The notes under the pieces were generated by a model. It saw only the letters and a program-made list of their open reading frames with translations. It did no database searches and was not told the DNA's origin. 64,000 bases of DNA from Verrucomicrobiota bacterium (lineage in GTDB: Bacteria > Verrucomicrobiota > Verrucomicrobiia > Opitutales > Opitutaceae), in assembly GCA_023399155.1 (NCBI GenBank), contig JAEWQP010000028.1, forward strand, positions 62,001-126,000. Reading direction: 5' to 3'. The position numbers and the translations under genes are program-made. Positions 51,430 through 60,575 of this stretch are shown here, piece by piece (the first letter of the stretch is position 1; every line of letters starts with the position of its first letter).

Positions 51430-52287
51430 TCACACCACGAAGCGCAGCAGAAGGAAGCCCGTGGGGGCTGCCAGAATGAGGCTGTCGACCAGGTCGAACG
51501 CGCCGCCGATGCCAGGAATGGTTGAACCGGAGTCCTTCACGCCGGACATGCGTTTGAGGACGGACTCGATGAGGTCGCTGGTGATGGAAACGATCGCGGG
51601 TGGAATGGCGAGGAGGCCGGAGAGCAGGGGCGTGAACGCGGCCGGATACAGATCGGGGAAGACCGCCGGCAGCGCCGCGCACAGCAACGACGCGATAACC
51701 ACGCCGCCGATGGCGCCTTCCCAGGTCTTGGCCGGACTCATCGTGGGTGCCATCTTGTGCCGGCCGATCAGGGAACCCACCAGCAGCGCGCCGACGTCGC
51801 AGAACTTCGCGGCCACGAGCAGCCAGACCGCCAGCATGATGCCGATGATCTCGCGGTCCCCGCCCAGCCAGAGGATCCGCACGAAGAAGAACATCATGAA
51901 CGGGATGTAGACCAGGCCGAAGACGGTCGCGATCAGCGTCTCCATGCGGTTGGCGCCGGTGCGTTCGCGCATGACGCGCAGGCAGCAGGCGACGATCGTG
52001 ATCGCGATCAGCGCGCTCTCCATCCCCTCTCTTGCCCCGGCATCGACGGCGTGGGACTCGAGGAGCTTGCGCAGGAAATGCGGCACCAGGATGAGCAGGA
52101 GGCCCAGCCCCACGCCGAGCCGCACGAACGGGCGGTGGCCGAGCTTTTCCAGCATGCGGTAGAGCTCGTACTGGGCGCCCGCCGCCGCGATCGCACAAAG
52201 CACGACGATGCCGTCGCGTTTGAAAAACACGACGGTCGCGATGATCAGGCCCCAGAGGGCGAGCGTGCTGAGTGTGCGTTTGACCAC
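51430..52287 (-). CDS. cdsA: Phosphatidate cytidylyltransferase
   Basis: Makes CDP-diacylglycerol for phospholipids. 285 residues, about eight membrane segments. The C-terminal signature is present as KDSGSTIPGIGGAFDLVDSLILAAP (the D-x-x-D end), preceded by KTWEGAIGGVV and KFCDVGALLVGSLIGRH. Start codon GTG at 52285-52287. Third in the series uppS, cdsA, dxr. Confidence 0.94.
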   Translation of the reverse strand: MVKRTLSTLALWGLIIATVVFFKRDGIVVLCAIAAAGAQYELYRMLEKLGHRPFVRLGVGLGLLLILVPHFLRKLLESHAVDAGAREGMESALIAITIVACCLRVMRERTGANRMETLIATVFGLVYIPFMMFFFVRILWLGGDREIIGIMLAVWLLVAAKFCDVGALLVGSLIGRHKMAPTMSPAKTWEGAIGGVVIASLLCAALPAVFPDLYPAAFTPLLSGLLAIPPAIVSITSDLIESVLKRMSGVKDSGSTIPGIGGAFDLVDSLILAAPTGFLLLRFVV

Positions 52288-52432
52288 GGCGTGCCTTCGG
52301 TGGCGCTAGGAGATTGCCAGGGACCGCGTGCCGGCGGAATCGGGCCGGCACCTGCCTCGCGGGTCCTCGGGATCCGCCTTCCCCGCCGTGTTCACCTGCC
52401 GGAATGAGGTCATGATCGTGCCGGGAGGGGTC

Positions 52433-53176
52433 CTAGCCGACGAGCGCGCGCAGCTGCTCGCCGGTGAGGCCGTAGCGACGCTCGCGTCGCTTGAAGCACT
52501 CCACCGCCTCGCGCAGATGTTCACGCGAAAAGTCCGGCCACGGGACCGGGCTGAAATAAAGTTCTGAATACGCGCCCTGCAGCATCAGGAAGTTGCTCAG
52601 CCGCGATTCGCCCGACGTGCGGATGATCAGGTCGGGGTCGGGGAGGTCGCGGGTGTGCAGGTGGCGGGCGAGGCGTTCCCACGTGCAGTCCTCGGGACGC
52701 TCCTCGCCGCGCAGGACCGCCGCGGCGAACGCGCGCGCCGCCGACGCAGCCTCCTGGCGGGATCCGTAGCTGAGGGCGAGCGTGAGGTGCCATTCCGTGA
52801 ACGACGCAGTCGCCGCCATCGTCTTGCTCAGCTCCTCGCGCACCGCCGCCGGGAGTTCGTCGATCTCACCGATCACGTGCAGGCGCACACCATTGCGCAC
52901 GAGCTCGTTGAGTTCGCGGCGCAGAAAATACACCAGCAGCCCCATCAACGCGTCGACCTCATCCGCCGGGCGCCGCCAGTTCTCCGCCGAGAAGGCATAC
53001 AGGGTGAGGTAGCGGATGTTCAGCTCGCGACATTCCGCGAGCATCTCGCGCACGGTCTCGACGCCGCGGCGGTGCCCCTCGATGCGCGGGAGGCCCCGCG
53101 TCTTGGCCCAACGTCCGTTGCCGTCCATGATGATGGCCACGTGGTTGGGGGCGTTTTCGTTGCAGGGGGCGCTCAC
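52433..53176 (-). CDS. uppS: Isoprenyl (undecaprenyl) diphosphate synthase
   Basis: Makes the C55 carrier for cell wall and O-antigen synthesis. 247 residues. Seen: HVAIIMDGNGRWA near the N-terminus with the catalytic Asp, GHRRGVETVREML, LTLYAFSAENWRRP, and DLIIRTSGESRLSNFLMLQGAYSELYFSPVPWPDF with the conserved Arg/Ser/Glu cluster. GTG start at 53174-53176 with no Shine-Dalgarno. First gene of the envelope/isoprenoid operon uppS-cdsA-dxr-rseP-ispG. Confidence 0.96.
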   Translation of the reverse strand: MSAPCNENAPNHVAIIMDGNGRWAKTRGLPRIEGHRRGVETVREMLAECRELNIRYLTLYAFSAENWRRPADEVDALMGLLVYFLRRELNELVRNGVRLHVIGEIDELPAAVREELSKTMAATASFTEWHLTLALSYGSRQEAASAARAFAAAVLRGEERPEDCTWERLARHLHTRDLPDPDLIIRTSGESRLSNFLMLQGAYSELYFSPVPWPDFSREHLREAVECFKRRERRYGLTGEQLRALVG

Positions 53177-53531
53177 GGATAAAACCGCGCGATTAAAGAT
53201 CGGGGCTTCGGGTGGTCAATGGTCGAATCGTCAGGCCGCCCTGCGCCCGCCGCGCGCCCGGACCCTGGTTGTTCTCCCCAATCTTTCTCGTTCTCTTACT
53301 CTTTCTCTTTCTCTTTCTCTCGTTCTCCGTCGCCCGTGCGTCATCGCGCCCCCGGGGGTCTCCAACACTGTCCGGGCAAGGCGTCCAGGAGGGGAGAAAG
53401 AGAACGATTAAGAGAAAGAGAAAGAATCCGGGCTGCGTGCGGGCCGGACGAGGGTGGGGCTGGTGGGGCTGGCGAATGGGGTTGCTCCGGTTTGCCGGCT
53501 CTGGACGCTGCTCACCACCGACCGTCCGACC
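53177..53531. repeat. Divergent intergenic region with paired CTTTCT arms (locus C)
   Basis: 355 bases, no gene. Left arm 53281-53328 is pyrimidine-only apart from a few bases (TCTTTC / TCGTTC / TCTTAC hexamers). The right arm 53391-53429 is the opposite-strand form (GGGGAGAAAGAGAACGATTA then AGAGAAAGAGAAAGAATCC). The spacer is 62 bp. Flanking sequence (CGCGCCCGGA left, TCCGGGCTGCG right) suggests the inverted repeat extends beyond the arms. Promoters for uppS and the adenylate-kinase-like gene must also lie here. Confidence 0.8.
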
Positions 53532-54752
53532 ATGAGTCCCGTCCCCCAGCCGAATCCCGCGCCGATCCCCGAGCGCAAGGGTGTCCTCGACCTCGAGGTC
53601 AAGGATGCCCAGATCATCTTCAATGCCGTCTGGCAAAAGCTCGAGGATTCCCTCAGCCGCGATCACCTGCGGTTCCCCAAGGAGTTGATCCTCCTCGGCG
53701 GCGCCCCTGGAGCCGGCAAGGGCACGAACACGCCGTTCATCATGAACGTGCGCGGACTCACCTGCGAGCCGATCGTGGTGAGCACGCTCCTCGACAGCCC
53801 GGAAGCGCTTCGGATCAAGGACGCCGGCGGCATGGTGGGCGACCGCGAGGTCGTGGAGATCCTGTTCCGCAAACTCCTCGAGCCGGAGTTCGCCGATGGC
53901 GCGATCCTCGACGGCTTTCCGCGCACCCGCGTGCAGGTGGAGTGCCTGAAGCTGCTCTTTGCGCGGATGAACCAGCTTCGCCGCGAGTACATGAACACCA
54001 CGCTCGCGCGCTTCTTCCGGCAGCCCGTGATCCACATCATGGTGTTGTTCGTGGACGAGCGTGAGAGCGTGGCGCGTCAGCTCAAGCGCGGCCGCGAGGT
54101 CCACGAGCACAACGAGGAGGTGCGCCGAAGCGGGGTGGGCGAACTCCTGGAGGAACGGACGACGGACCTGAGCGAGGAGGCCGCCCGCCACCGCTACCGC
54201 GTGTTCAAGGAGAAGACCTACGATGCGCTGCAGTCGCTGCGCGAGATCTTCCACTTTCATTTCATCAACGCGCAGGGACCGATCGAGGAGGTCCAGCAGA
54301 ACATCATCAAGGAGCTGCAGTACCAGAGTTCGCTCGAGCTGGATCCCTCGACGTACGATCGTCTGCGCGCGCTGCCCATCGCCTCGGAGATCGTGCTGCA
54401 CGCGCGCCAGGAGCTGGTGCGCCGGCTCGACGACTACGAGTTCAACCACACCGGCCTGTTCCGGCGCGTGATCCATTTCATCGAGACGAGCGTGATGCCG
54501 GTCGTGCAGCGCCACGCGATTTCCGGCCTCGCGCTGATCAACACGGAGGATCCGCTCCTCGAGGAGGCTCTCGCCACGGCGATGCTGATCGACATCTTCT
54601 CCGAGCGCGGTTTTCGCGCCGCCGTCGACCTCCATCGGATCGAGATCCCCGAGCGGTTCGATCTCCGGACGGGCCAGATCAGCTGCCGGACGAAGCGTGT
54701 ATGGCGCCTGCAAATACGCTTCCAGGGCTCCGATATCCGGCGCGGCGCCTGA
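53532..54752 (+). CDS. Adenylate-kinase-like protein with long C-terminal extension
   Basis: 406 residues. The N-terminal domain (about 45-265) has the nucleoside-monophosphate-kinase motifs: P-loop LLGGAPGAGKGTNTPF (from residue 55), AMP-side GGMVGDREVVEILFRKL, AILDGFPRTRVQVECLKLL and FVDERESVARQLKRGRE in the LID region; HRYRVFKEKTYDAL follows. Adenylate kinase is normally about 190-215 residues; here some 140 further residues (about 265-406) follow, rich in helices (LPIASEIVLHARQELVRRL) and of a type I do not recognise. The ATG at 53532 gives the first conserved residues. Could be a dedicated NMP kinase or a sensor using a kinase fold. Confidence 0.8.
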   Translation: MSPVPQPNPAPIPERKGVLDLEVKDAQIIFNAVWQKLEDSLSRDHLRFPKELILLGGAPGAGKGTNTPFIMNVRGLTCEPIVVSTLLDSPEALRIKDAGGMVGDREVVEILFRKLLEPEFADGAILDGFPRTRVQVECLKLLFARMNQLRREYMNTTLARFFRQPVIHIMVLFVDERESVARQLKRGREVHEHNEEVRRSGVGELLEERTTDLSEEAARHRYRVFKEKTYDALQSLREIFHFHFINAQGPIEEVQQNIIKELQYQSSLELDPSTYDRLRALPIASEIVLHARQELVRRLDDYEFNHTGLFRRVIHFIETSVMPVVQRHAISGLALINTEDPLLEEALATAMLIDIFSERGFRAAVDLHRIEIPERFDLRTGQISCRTKRVWRLQIRFQGSDIRRGA

Positions 54753-54760
54753 TCGCGGAC

Positions 54761-54809
54761 CGCCCGCCGTTCCGCGTGTAGCCGCATCGGGCACACGCGG
54801 CTGCGGGCG
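54761..54809. terminator. Bidirectional terminator-like hairpin
   Basis: Between convergent genes: outer stem CGCCCGC / GCGGGCG (7 bp), inner stem CCGCGTGT / ACACGCGG (8 bp), 13-nt loop. 9 nt after the adenylate-kinase-like stop and 73 nt from the M16 protease stop on the other strand. Confidence 0.6.
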
Positions 54810-54881
54810 GGCTGCGGCGACTGGCCAGCTGCGACCGGAAGCGATGCCAACGCCGGCCAGATGCCGCCGCCGGCACACGCG

Positions 54882-57746
54882 CTACTCTCGCGCCTCGGTG
54901 GGCGGGTTCCCGCCGGTCTCCGGCCCCGGCTCTGCGGGCGTGATGATGAAGCGCGCGGCGCGGGCGTTGTCGAGGTAGCGGCCGGCGAGCCCGTTGAGGT
55001 CGGCCGTGGTGATCGCGGCGTAATCCTGCGCGAGCGAACGCGCGTGCTCGAGATCCTTCGGGTGCTCCTGCGCCTTCCGCAGGACGTTGCCCAGCCAGTA
55101 GTTGTTTTGCCGCACGCTCTGCCGGATCGACGTGAGCCGCGGCTCCTTTGCCCGCGCGACCTCGTCTTCCGTCACACCTCCGGTGCGCAGTTCTTCGGCG
55201 ATGCGCAGCACGGCCCCCTGGACGACGGCGGCCTGGGCCGGGTCGACCTCCACGCCGACGCTGAAGAGGCCGTAGTCGCGGTAGGTGCCGCTCGGCGCAC
55301 TCGAACTCGACGGGCTGTAGGCGGCGGCAAGTTCCTCGCGGATGGTCTTGCGCAACCGGTCGTCGAACACCGCGGCGAGAAGGGAGAGGCGGCGGACCCG
55401 GCCGATGTCCGCATCGTCATCCGTGGGCCAATACGTGAGCACAAGCGCCTTCTTGATCTCGGTCTCGACCGTGAACTCGGCGACCGGCGGCTCGGCCGGA
55501 AACGCCACCTGGCGGGCTTCGTCGAAGGGCGGTTTCGCGGCGCGCGGGGGCAGTGCCCCCAGCGTGCGGCGCGCGAGTTCGATCGTGGCCTCGATGTCGA
55601 TCTCGCCGACGATCGCCACCTCCAGCGCCCCATCCTCGATGATCGGCGTGAGCCATGCGCGAACCTCATCGGGAGTGACGGCGAGGAGCCGTTCGAGCGG
55701 CGGCAGTCCGAAGCGCGGATCGCCGGAGGCCAGCAGCGGCGGGATATGCAGCTGGGCCACGCCGCGCGGCACGTGGCGGAGGCGGTTGTAGTCCTGCTCA
55801 AGACTCCGGCGCACGCGCATGAGCGCCTCGGATCGCAGCCCTGGGTCCGTGATCTTGGCGCAGAGCAGCTGGAGTTCGAGTTCCAGGTCCTTGGGCGAGG
55901 TGCCGCCTGAATACTCGAGCGCGTCCTCACCGACACTGAATCCCACCCCGACCGTCCGGCCCGCCAGCAGCCGGCGCAGTTCCTCGATCGTGTGGCGCCC
56001 GAGGCCGCTGCCGTTCACGAGCGGGCCGGCGACGATAGCGAGCTCCGGCCGGTCGCGCGGCAATTCGAGCTTGCCGCCGCCGAGTCGCGCATGGAGCGAG
56101 ATCTGGTTGGCCTGAAAGTCCGTCCGCTTCAGATTCAATCGCACGCCGTTGGCGAAGCGCACAAGCGTCACGTCGAGGTCCTCGATGTGACGGCGCTCCG
56201 CGACCTCACCCGGCGTGCCGAACGTCGTGTAGGCGAACGGCACGTCGAGCTGGTCCTCCGGAGCCGCGACCGGCACCTGCAGGCTGGCACGATAGACATC
56301 GAGGACGGTCGCGGCGGTGACGTCGCGGTCCAGGCGCCCGCTCACAAAGAGATGCGGCGCCGCCGCCGACCACGCCTTGCGCAGCGCATCCAGGCACAGC
56401 TCGGGTGTGAGCGCCTCGGCGGCCGGGCGGACAAGCGACAGGTCAAACTCGGGCGTGGTGAAGACATACTCCTCATCGATGGCATCGACGATCTCGGCCG
56501 CAAGGGCGGCCGACCGGCGGGTCGATGCCGAGCGCACGGACTCCTCAAAGCTGTTGATGACGGTGGCCGTGATCTCGCGGACTTCCGCGGCGGAAAACCC
56601 GTGCTCGAGCGCCCGTCGCAGTTCCTGCTCCGCGAGGGCAAGCGATTCGCGCCAGCGATCAGGCGTGCCCGTCAGCCCGATGAACGCGGAGCGATAGACC
56701 TCGTCGCCCGGCCCGGCGCCCGCGCTGCCGCCGGTGAAGGGCGCGTTTTCCTGCCGTGCCAGCCGGTCGAGCCGACGGCTCAGGATCGCGCACGCGACCT
56801 CCAGCGGGATTTCATCGATGCGGCTCGCGGCGCTGTCGGGCGGGTCCTCCCAGGGCGCGATCACCTGGATGGATACGGAAACGGTCGTGGCCTCAACCTC
56901 GGCATGGACGGCGGCCACCGGTTCGGACACCGGGTCGACGCGACCGAGATCCGCCCGGGGGACTGCCGGTGTCGCGGGCTCCATCGAGGCGAAGGCATCC
57001 CGGATCAACCCGACGGTGGCGGACGCATCGATCTCGCCGACCACGACCACGGCCATGTTTTCCGGCCTGTACCAGCGTTCAAAATACGCGCGCAGGCGCG
57101 CCGCGTCGGCCTCTTCCAGGGTCTCGGTCACCCCGATGGGCCATCGATGCGTGAGCCTCACGTCCGGCAGGTGGAAGGAGTAATCCGCCAGGGCCGTGCG
57201 AAACTCGACCGAGTCGCGGGCGCGTTTCTCGGCGAAGATGATGCCGCGTTCCTTCTCCACCTCGTCCTGCTCGATCAGCATGCCGTCGGCAAAATCGCGC
57301 AGCACCTGGAATCCCTCGGTCAGCGACGCCGTGTCGCCCTTCGGCAGTTCTAGCATGTAGAGCGTGTGGTCGAATGTGGTGCGAGCGTTGGTGTCCGCAC
57401 CGAAGGACATGCCGTGGCGTTGGAAGAACTCGACGAGCGTGTCGGCGGGGAAGTTGCGCGTGCCGTTGAAGGCCATGTGCTCGAGGTAGTGCGCGAGCCC
57501 GCGCTCCTCGTCGGTCTCGTCGAGCGAGCCCGCGCGCACGTAGAGGCGCACGCTGGCGCGCTCACGGGGCTCCGTGTTGGGAAGCACCGCGTAGAGCAGG
57601 CCATTTTCAAGGCGGCCGGAGACCACGGCGGGATCGGGCGGCACGTCGGAGTGCGGCGGGGGCCAGGCCGGGATTTCAGCGCGAAGGAGGCCTGCGGCCC
57701 ACAGGCATGCGAGCAGACCGGCGGCGATTCGGCGGGGTGCGGACAT
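54882..57746 (-). CDS. Exported M16-family zinc protease (pitrilysin/PqqL type)
   Basis: 954 residues with a signal peptide (SAPRRIAAGLLACLWAAGLL). Tandem M16 halves: the first carries the inverted zinc motif HYLEHMAFNGT with the downstream glutamate region (EDEVEKERGIIFAEKRAR-like), the second (about 500-920) lacks HxxEH and acts as the companion domain, as usual in the single-chain enzymes. Typical segments: VVVVGEIDASATVGLIRDAF and ALEVAIVGEIDIEATIELARR. ATG at 57744-57746; the frame opens 24 nt further. Divergent from kdtA (220 bp). Role: peptide degradation in the periplasm (inference). Confidence 0.93.
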   Translation of the reverse strand: MSAPRRIAAGLLACLWAAGLLRAEIPAWPPPHSDVPPDPAVVSGRLENGLLYAVLPNTEPRERASVRLYVRAGSLDETDEERGLAHYLEHMAFNGTRNFPADTLVEFFQRHGMSFGADTNARTTFDHTLYMLELPKGDTASLTEGFQVLRDFADGMLIEQDEVEKERGIIFAEKRARDSVEFRTALADYSFHLPDVRLTHRWPIGVTETLEEADAARLRAYFERWYRPENMAVVVVGEIDASATVGLIRDAFASMEPATPAVPRADLGRVDPVSEPVAAVHAEVEATTVSVSIQVIAPWEDPPDSAASRIDEIPLEVACAILSRRLDRLARQENAPFTGGSAGAGPGDEVYRSAFIGLTGTPDRWRESLALAEQELRRALEHGFSAAEVREITATVINSFEESVRSASTRRSAALAAEIVDAIDEEYVFTTPEFDLSLVRPAAEALTPELCLDALRKAWSAAAPHLFVSGRLDRDVTAATVLDVYRASLQVPVAAPEDQLDVPFAYTTFGTPGEVAERRHIEDLDVTLVRFANGVRLNLKRTDFQANQISLHARLGGGKLELPRDRPELAIVAGPLVNGSGLGRHTIEELRRLLAGRTVGVGFSVGEDALEYSGGTSPKDLELELQLLCAKITDPGLRSEALMRVRRSLEQDYNRLRHVPRGVAQLHIPPLLASGDPRFGLPPLERLLAVTPDEVRAWLTPIIEDGALEVAIVGEIDIEATIELARRTLGALPPRAAKPPFDEARQVAFPAEPPVAEFTVETEIKKALVLTYWPTDDDADIGRVRRLSLLAAVFDDRLRKTIREELAAAYSPSSSSAPSGTYRDYGLFSVGVEVDPAQAAVVQGAVLRIAEELRTGGVTEDEVARAKEPRLTSIRQSVRQNNYWLGNVLRKAQEHPKDLEHARSLAQDYAAITTADLNGLAGRYLDNARAARFIITPAEPGPETGGNPPTEARE

Positions 57747-57966
57747 CCGGGTAGGAAACGCAGTGCCCACGGGTCGCGCAAGTGCGTCCGGCGATCGGCC
57801 GTGACCGGCAGAAAGGGGTGGTCAAGGGGCGATCCGTGCGAACACTGGGCTGCACATGTCTCGCGATCCGCTCCCGTCCGCCCGTGTCACCTCCTGCTGA
57901 AATCCACCGGCTTCCCGCACGGTGGCGCGCGCGCACGCCCCGCACAGCCCACGCTCGAGCTTCCGG

Positions 57967-59256
57967 ATGATCTGGCTGTACCGCCTTCTTTTCCTCCCGG
58001 TGCTGCTCGTCCTGCTGCCCGGCTACGTGCGGCGGATGTCACGACGCGGCGGATACCGCGAGGGTTTTTCCGGCCGCTTCGGCGCGGTCCGCGATCTCCC
58101 CGCCAGGCGCCCGGGCGTGCGTCGCGTCTGGATCCAGGCCGTGAGCGTGGGCGAGATGCTCGCGATCGCGCCGGTGCTGCAGGCGTTGCATCGGCGCGCC
58201 GATCTCGAGGTCTACCTCACCACCACCACCAGTACGGGCGCGGCGGTGGCGCGCGAGCGCTACGCGAGTCTCGTCGCGGCGATCGGCTACTTCCCACTCG
58301 ACTGGTGGGCGTTCAGCGCGCGGGCCTGGCGGCGCATCCAGCCCGACCTGGTGGTGCTGACCGAATCGGAGTTCTGGCCCGAGCACCTGCATCAGGCCGC
58401 GCGGCGCGGTGTGCCGGTCCTCTGCATCAACGGACGCCTGTCCGACCGCAGTTTCGGACGCATGATGCGGCTGCGCGGGATCGTGCAGCGCATGGCCCGC
58501 GGAGTCACGCGGGTGCTTGCGTGCTCGCAACTCGATGGCAGCCGTTTCGCGCAACTGGCGCTCGGCGCCGTTCCGGTCGACGTGGTGGGCAGCATCAAGC
58601 TCGACGTGGAGATTCCACGCCTGGATGACGCCGCGGGTGCGCGGCTGCGTGCCTCGCTGGGCATCCCGACCGGCGACTTCGTGCTCCTTGGGTCATCGAC
58701 CTGGCCGGGCGAGGAGGCGGCGCTGCTCGACACGCTGCGCCAGATGCGCGCCACAGGCGTCAGCTGTTCGCTCGTCCTCGTGCCGCGGCACGCCGAACGG
58801 CGGGACGAGATCCGCACGCTGCTGCGCCAGTCCGGGCTGCGCTTTCACCTCAGGTCCACCGGTCCCGCGGCGGAGCAGGTGGACGTGGCGGTGGGCGACA
58901 CGACGGGGGAATTGCGCACCATCACCCAGGTCGCGGACCTCGTCTTCGTGGGAAAGAGCCTTCCGCCCCACGAGCAGGGACAAACTCCGGTGGAGGCGGC
59001 GATCCTGGAGAAGCCCGTGCTTTTCGGCCCGGGTATGTCGAACTTTCGCGAGATCGTGGCGGGTCTCGTCATGGGCGGGGCGGCGAGGGTCGTGCACGAT
59101 CCCGATGAGCTGACGCAGGCGGTCCTGCAACTGATCCGGTCGCCGGATGAACGCGAGGCCATGGCGCGCGCCGCCGGCGCGTGGCACGCCGCGAATCGCG
59201 GCGCGATCGACAAGACGACAGCAGCGATCGTCCACCTCGCCGGGCTTCCCGATTGA
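57967..59256 (+). CDS. kdtA: 3-deoxy-D-manno-octulosonic-acid (Kdo) transferase
   Basis: Adds Kdo to lipid A, a GT-B glycosyltransferase anchored by an N-terminal helix (about 2-20, IWLYRLLFLPVLLVLLPGY). 429 residues, normal for WaaA. Seen: RRVWIQAVSVGEMLAIAPVL, YLTTTTSTGAAVARERY, LTESEFWPEHLHQAARRGVPVLCINGRLSDRS, VLACSQLDGSRFAQLA, ILVPRHAER-type LVLVPRHAERRDEI, and the donor-binding VGDTTGELRTITQVADLVFVGKSL with GQTPVEAAILEKPVLFGP. Its presence shows an LPS-type outer membrane. ATG at 57967. Confidence 0.95.
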   Translation: MIWLYRLLFLPVLLVLLPGYVRRMSRRGGYREGFSGRFGAVRDLPARRPGVRRVWIQAVSVGEMLAIAPVLQALHRRADLEVYLTTTTSTGAAVARERYASLVAAIGYFPLDWWAFSARAWRRIQPDLVVLTESEFWPEHLHQAARRGVPVLCINGRLSDRSFGRMMRLRGIVQRMARGVTRVLACSQLDGSRFAQLALGAVPVDVVGSIKLDVEIPRLDDAAGARLRASLGIPTGDFVLLGSSTWPGEEAALLDTLRQMRATGVSCSLVLVPRHAERRDEIRTLLRQSGLRFHLRSTGPAAEQVDVAVGDTTGELRTITQVADLVFVGKSLPPHEQGQTPVEAAILEKPVLFGPGMSNFREIVAGLVMGGAARVVHDPDELTQAVLQLIRSPDEREAMARAAGAWHAANRGAIDKTTAAIVHLAGLPD

Positions 59257-59263
59257 ACGGGCG

Positions 59264-59303
59264 GTCGCGCTGCGCGGGTCGGTGCGCGCGCGGCGAGCGC
59301 GAC
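59264..59303. terminator. Bidirectional terminator-like hairpin between kdtA and accA
   Basis: Outer stem GTCGCGCT / AGCGCGAC (8 bp) with an inner GCGCG / CGCGC. It fills the 53-bp gap between the convergent genes. No T-run. Confidence 0.5.
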
Positions 59304-59309
59304 GCCGGA

Positions 59310-60296
59310 TTACGCCGTGGGGGCCGCAGCGACCGACTCCTCGAACACGCCGAGCTTGCGAAACCGTTCGTAACGCCCGGCGGTGAGTTGGTCGGGGGAG
59401 AGTTTTCTCAGGTCCTTGAGGTGGGCGAGGAGGCTGCGCTTCAGCGATGCCGCGGCCTGGTCGTAGTCGTTGTGATTGCCGCCAAACGGTTCCTCCACGA
59501 TCTCGTCGACGATGGCGAACTTGAGCAGGCTGGCGGAGCCGAGCTTGAGCGCGTCAGCCGCACGGGGGGCGGAGGCGCGGTCCTTCCACAGGATCGCCGC
59601 GCAACCCTCGGGCGAGATTACCGAGTAGTAGGCGTTTTCGAAGATCAACACGCGGTCCGCCACGGCGATGCCGAGCGCACCGCCGGAGCCGCCTTCGCCC
59701 AGGATCACGGTCACGATCGGCACCTTGAGCACCGACATCTCGCGCAGGTTGACCGCGATGGCCTCGGCCACGTGGCGCTCCTCAGCCCCGATGCCGGGGA
59801 ATGCGCCGGGTGTGTCGACAAAGGTGATCACCGGCAGGCCAAACTTCTCGGCCATGCGCATCAGGCGCATCGCCTTGCGGTAGCCCTCAGGGTGGGGCAT
59901 CCCGAAATTGCGCAGGATGTTTTCCTTCGTATCGCGGCCCTTTTGCTGGCCCACGACCATGACCGCCTGGCCATCGAGCATGGCCGTGCCGCCCACCATC
60001 GAGCGATCATCGCTGAACATGCGGTCGCCATGGAGTTCCTGGAAGTTCGCGAAGATCCGCGAAACGAAATCGAGCGTGTAGGGACGCTTCGGATGCCGCG
60101 CGATCTGGACGCGCTGCCAGGCGGAGAGTTCTGAATAGATCGCCTTCTTGGTGGCGGCGATCTTCTGCTCGATCGCGGCGATCTCCCGGGAGACATCAAC
60201 GTTGTTCTCGATCGAAAGCTGGTGCAGGGAATCCAGCTGCCGCCCGAGGTCGCGCAGGGGTTTCTCAAACTCCAGCGTGTATGTGGTTTTCTCCAT
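59310..60296 (-). CDS. accA: Acetyl-CoA carboxylase, carboxyltransferase alpha subunit
   Basis: First committed step of fatty acid synthesis. 328 residues. Seen: LEFEKPLRDLGRQLDSLHQL at the N-terminus with a coiled-coil-like helix, RVQIARHPKRPYTLDFV, LHGDRMFSDDRSMVGG, VGQQKGRDTKENILRNFGMPHPEGYRKAMRLM, VDTPGAFPGIGAEERHVAEAIA, GEGGSGGALGIAVADRVLI and YSVISPEGCAAILWKD, all conserved in AccA. ATG at 60294-60296. Convergent with kdtA; the gene before it on the same strand is the small TPR protein, separated by repeat locus D. Confidence 0.97.
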   Translation of the reverse strand: MEKTTYTLEFEKPLRDLGRQLDSLHQLSIENNVDVSREIAAIEQKIAATKKAIYSELSAWQRVQIARHPKRPYTLDFVSRIFANFQELHGDRMFSDDRSMVGGTAMLDGQAVMVVGQQKGRDTKENILRNFGMPHPEGYRKAMRLMRMAEKFGLPVITFVDTPGAFPGIGAEERHVAEAIAVNLREMSVLKVPIVTVILGEGGSGGALGIAVADRVLIFENAYYSVISPEGCAAILWKDRASAPRAADALKLGSASLLKFAIVDEIVEEPFGGNHNDYDQAAASLKRSLLAHLKDLRKLSPDQLTAGRYERFRKLGVFEESVAAAPTA

Positions 60297-60397
60297 GGGA
60301 AAACGTCCGTATGAACGGCCGTCCATGGGGTGTCAATCCGCTCCCCGGCCCCTCCCCGAGGGCCCCCGATCTCCGCCCCGGCATCGCCTCATTGCCC

Positions 60398-60556
60398 CAT
60401 CTTTCTCTTCAATCTTACTCTTTCTCTTTCTCCTCCGGATCAGCACGGCCGCGGCTCGATCGAACGAAGCAAGGGGAGCGAGGCGCGCGAGGATGAGAAC
60501 GAGAATGAGAACGAGAACGAGAAAGATTGAAGAGAAAGAGAAAGATTGAAGAGAGG
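60398..60556. repeat. Paired CTTTCT arms (locus D) between accA and the small TPR gene
   Basis: Left arm 60398-60436 (TCTTTC and CAATCTTAC hexamer/heptamer units). Right arm 60491-60556 is longer and GA-rich (GAGAAC, GAGAAT, GAGAAA, GATTGAA units). The arms are reverse complements in register; the spacer is 54 bp. It shares the 20-base word TCTTACTCTTTCTCTTTCTC with locus C, about 7 kb away. The flanking parts of the 279-bp gap (60297-60575) contain nothing else I can name. Confidence 0.8.
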
Positions 60557-60575
60557 GAGTCGGGGGTGGGTGGGG

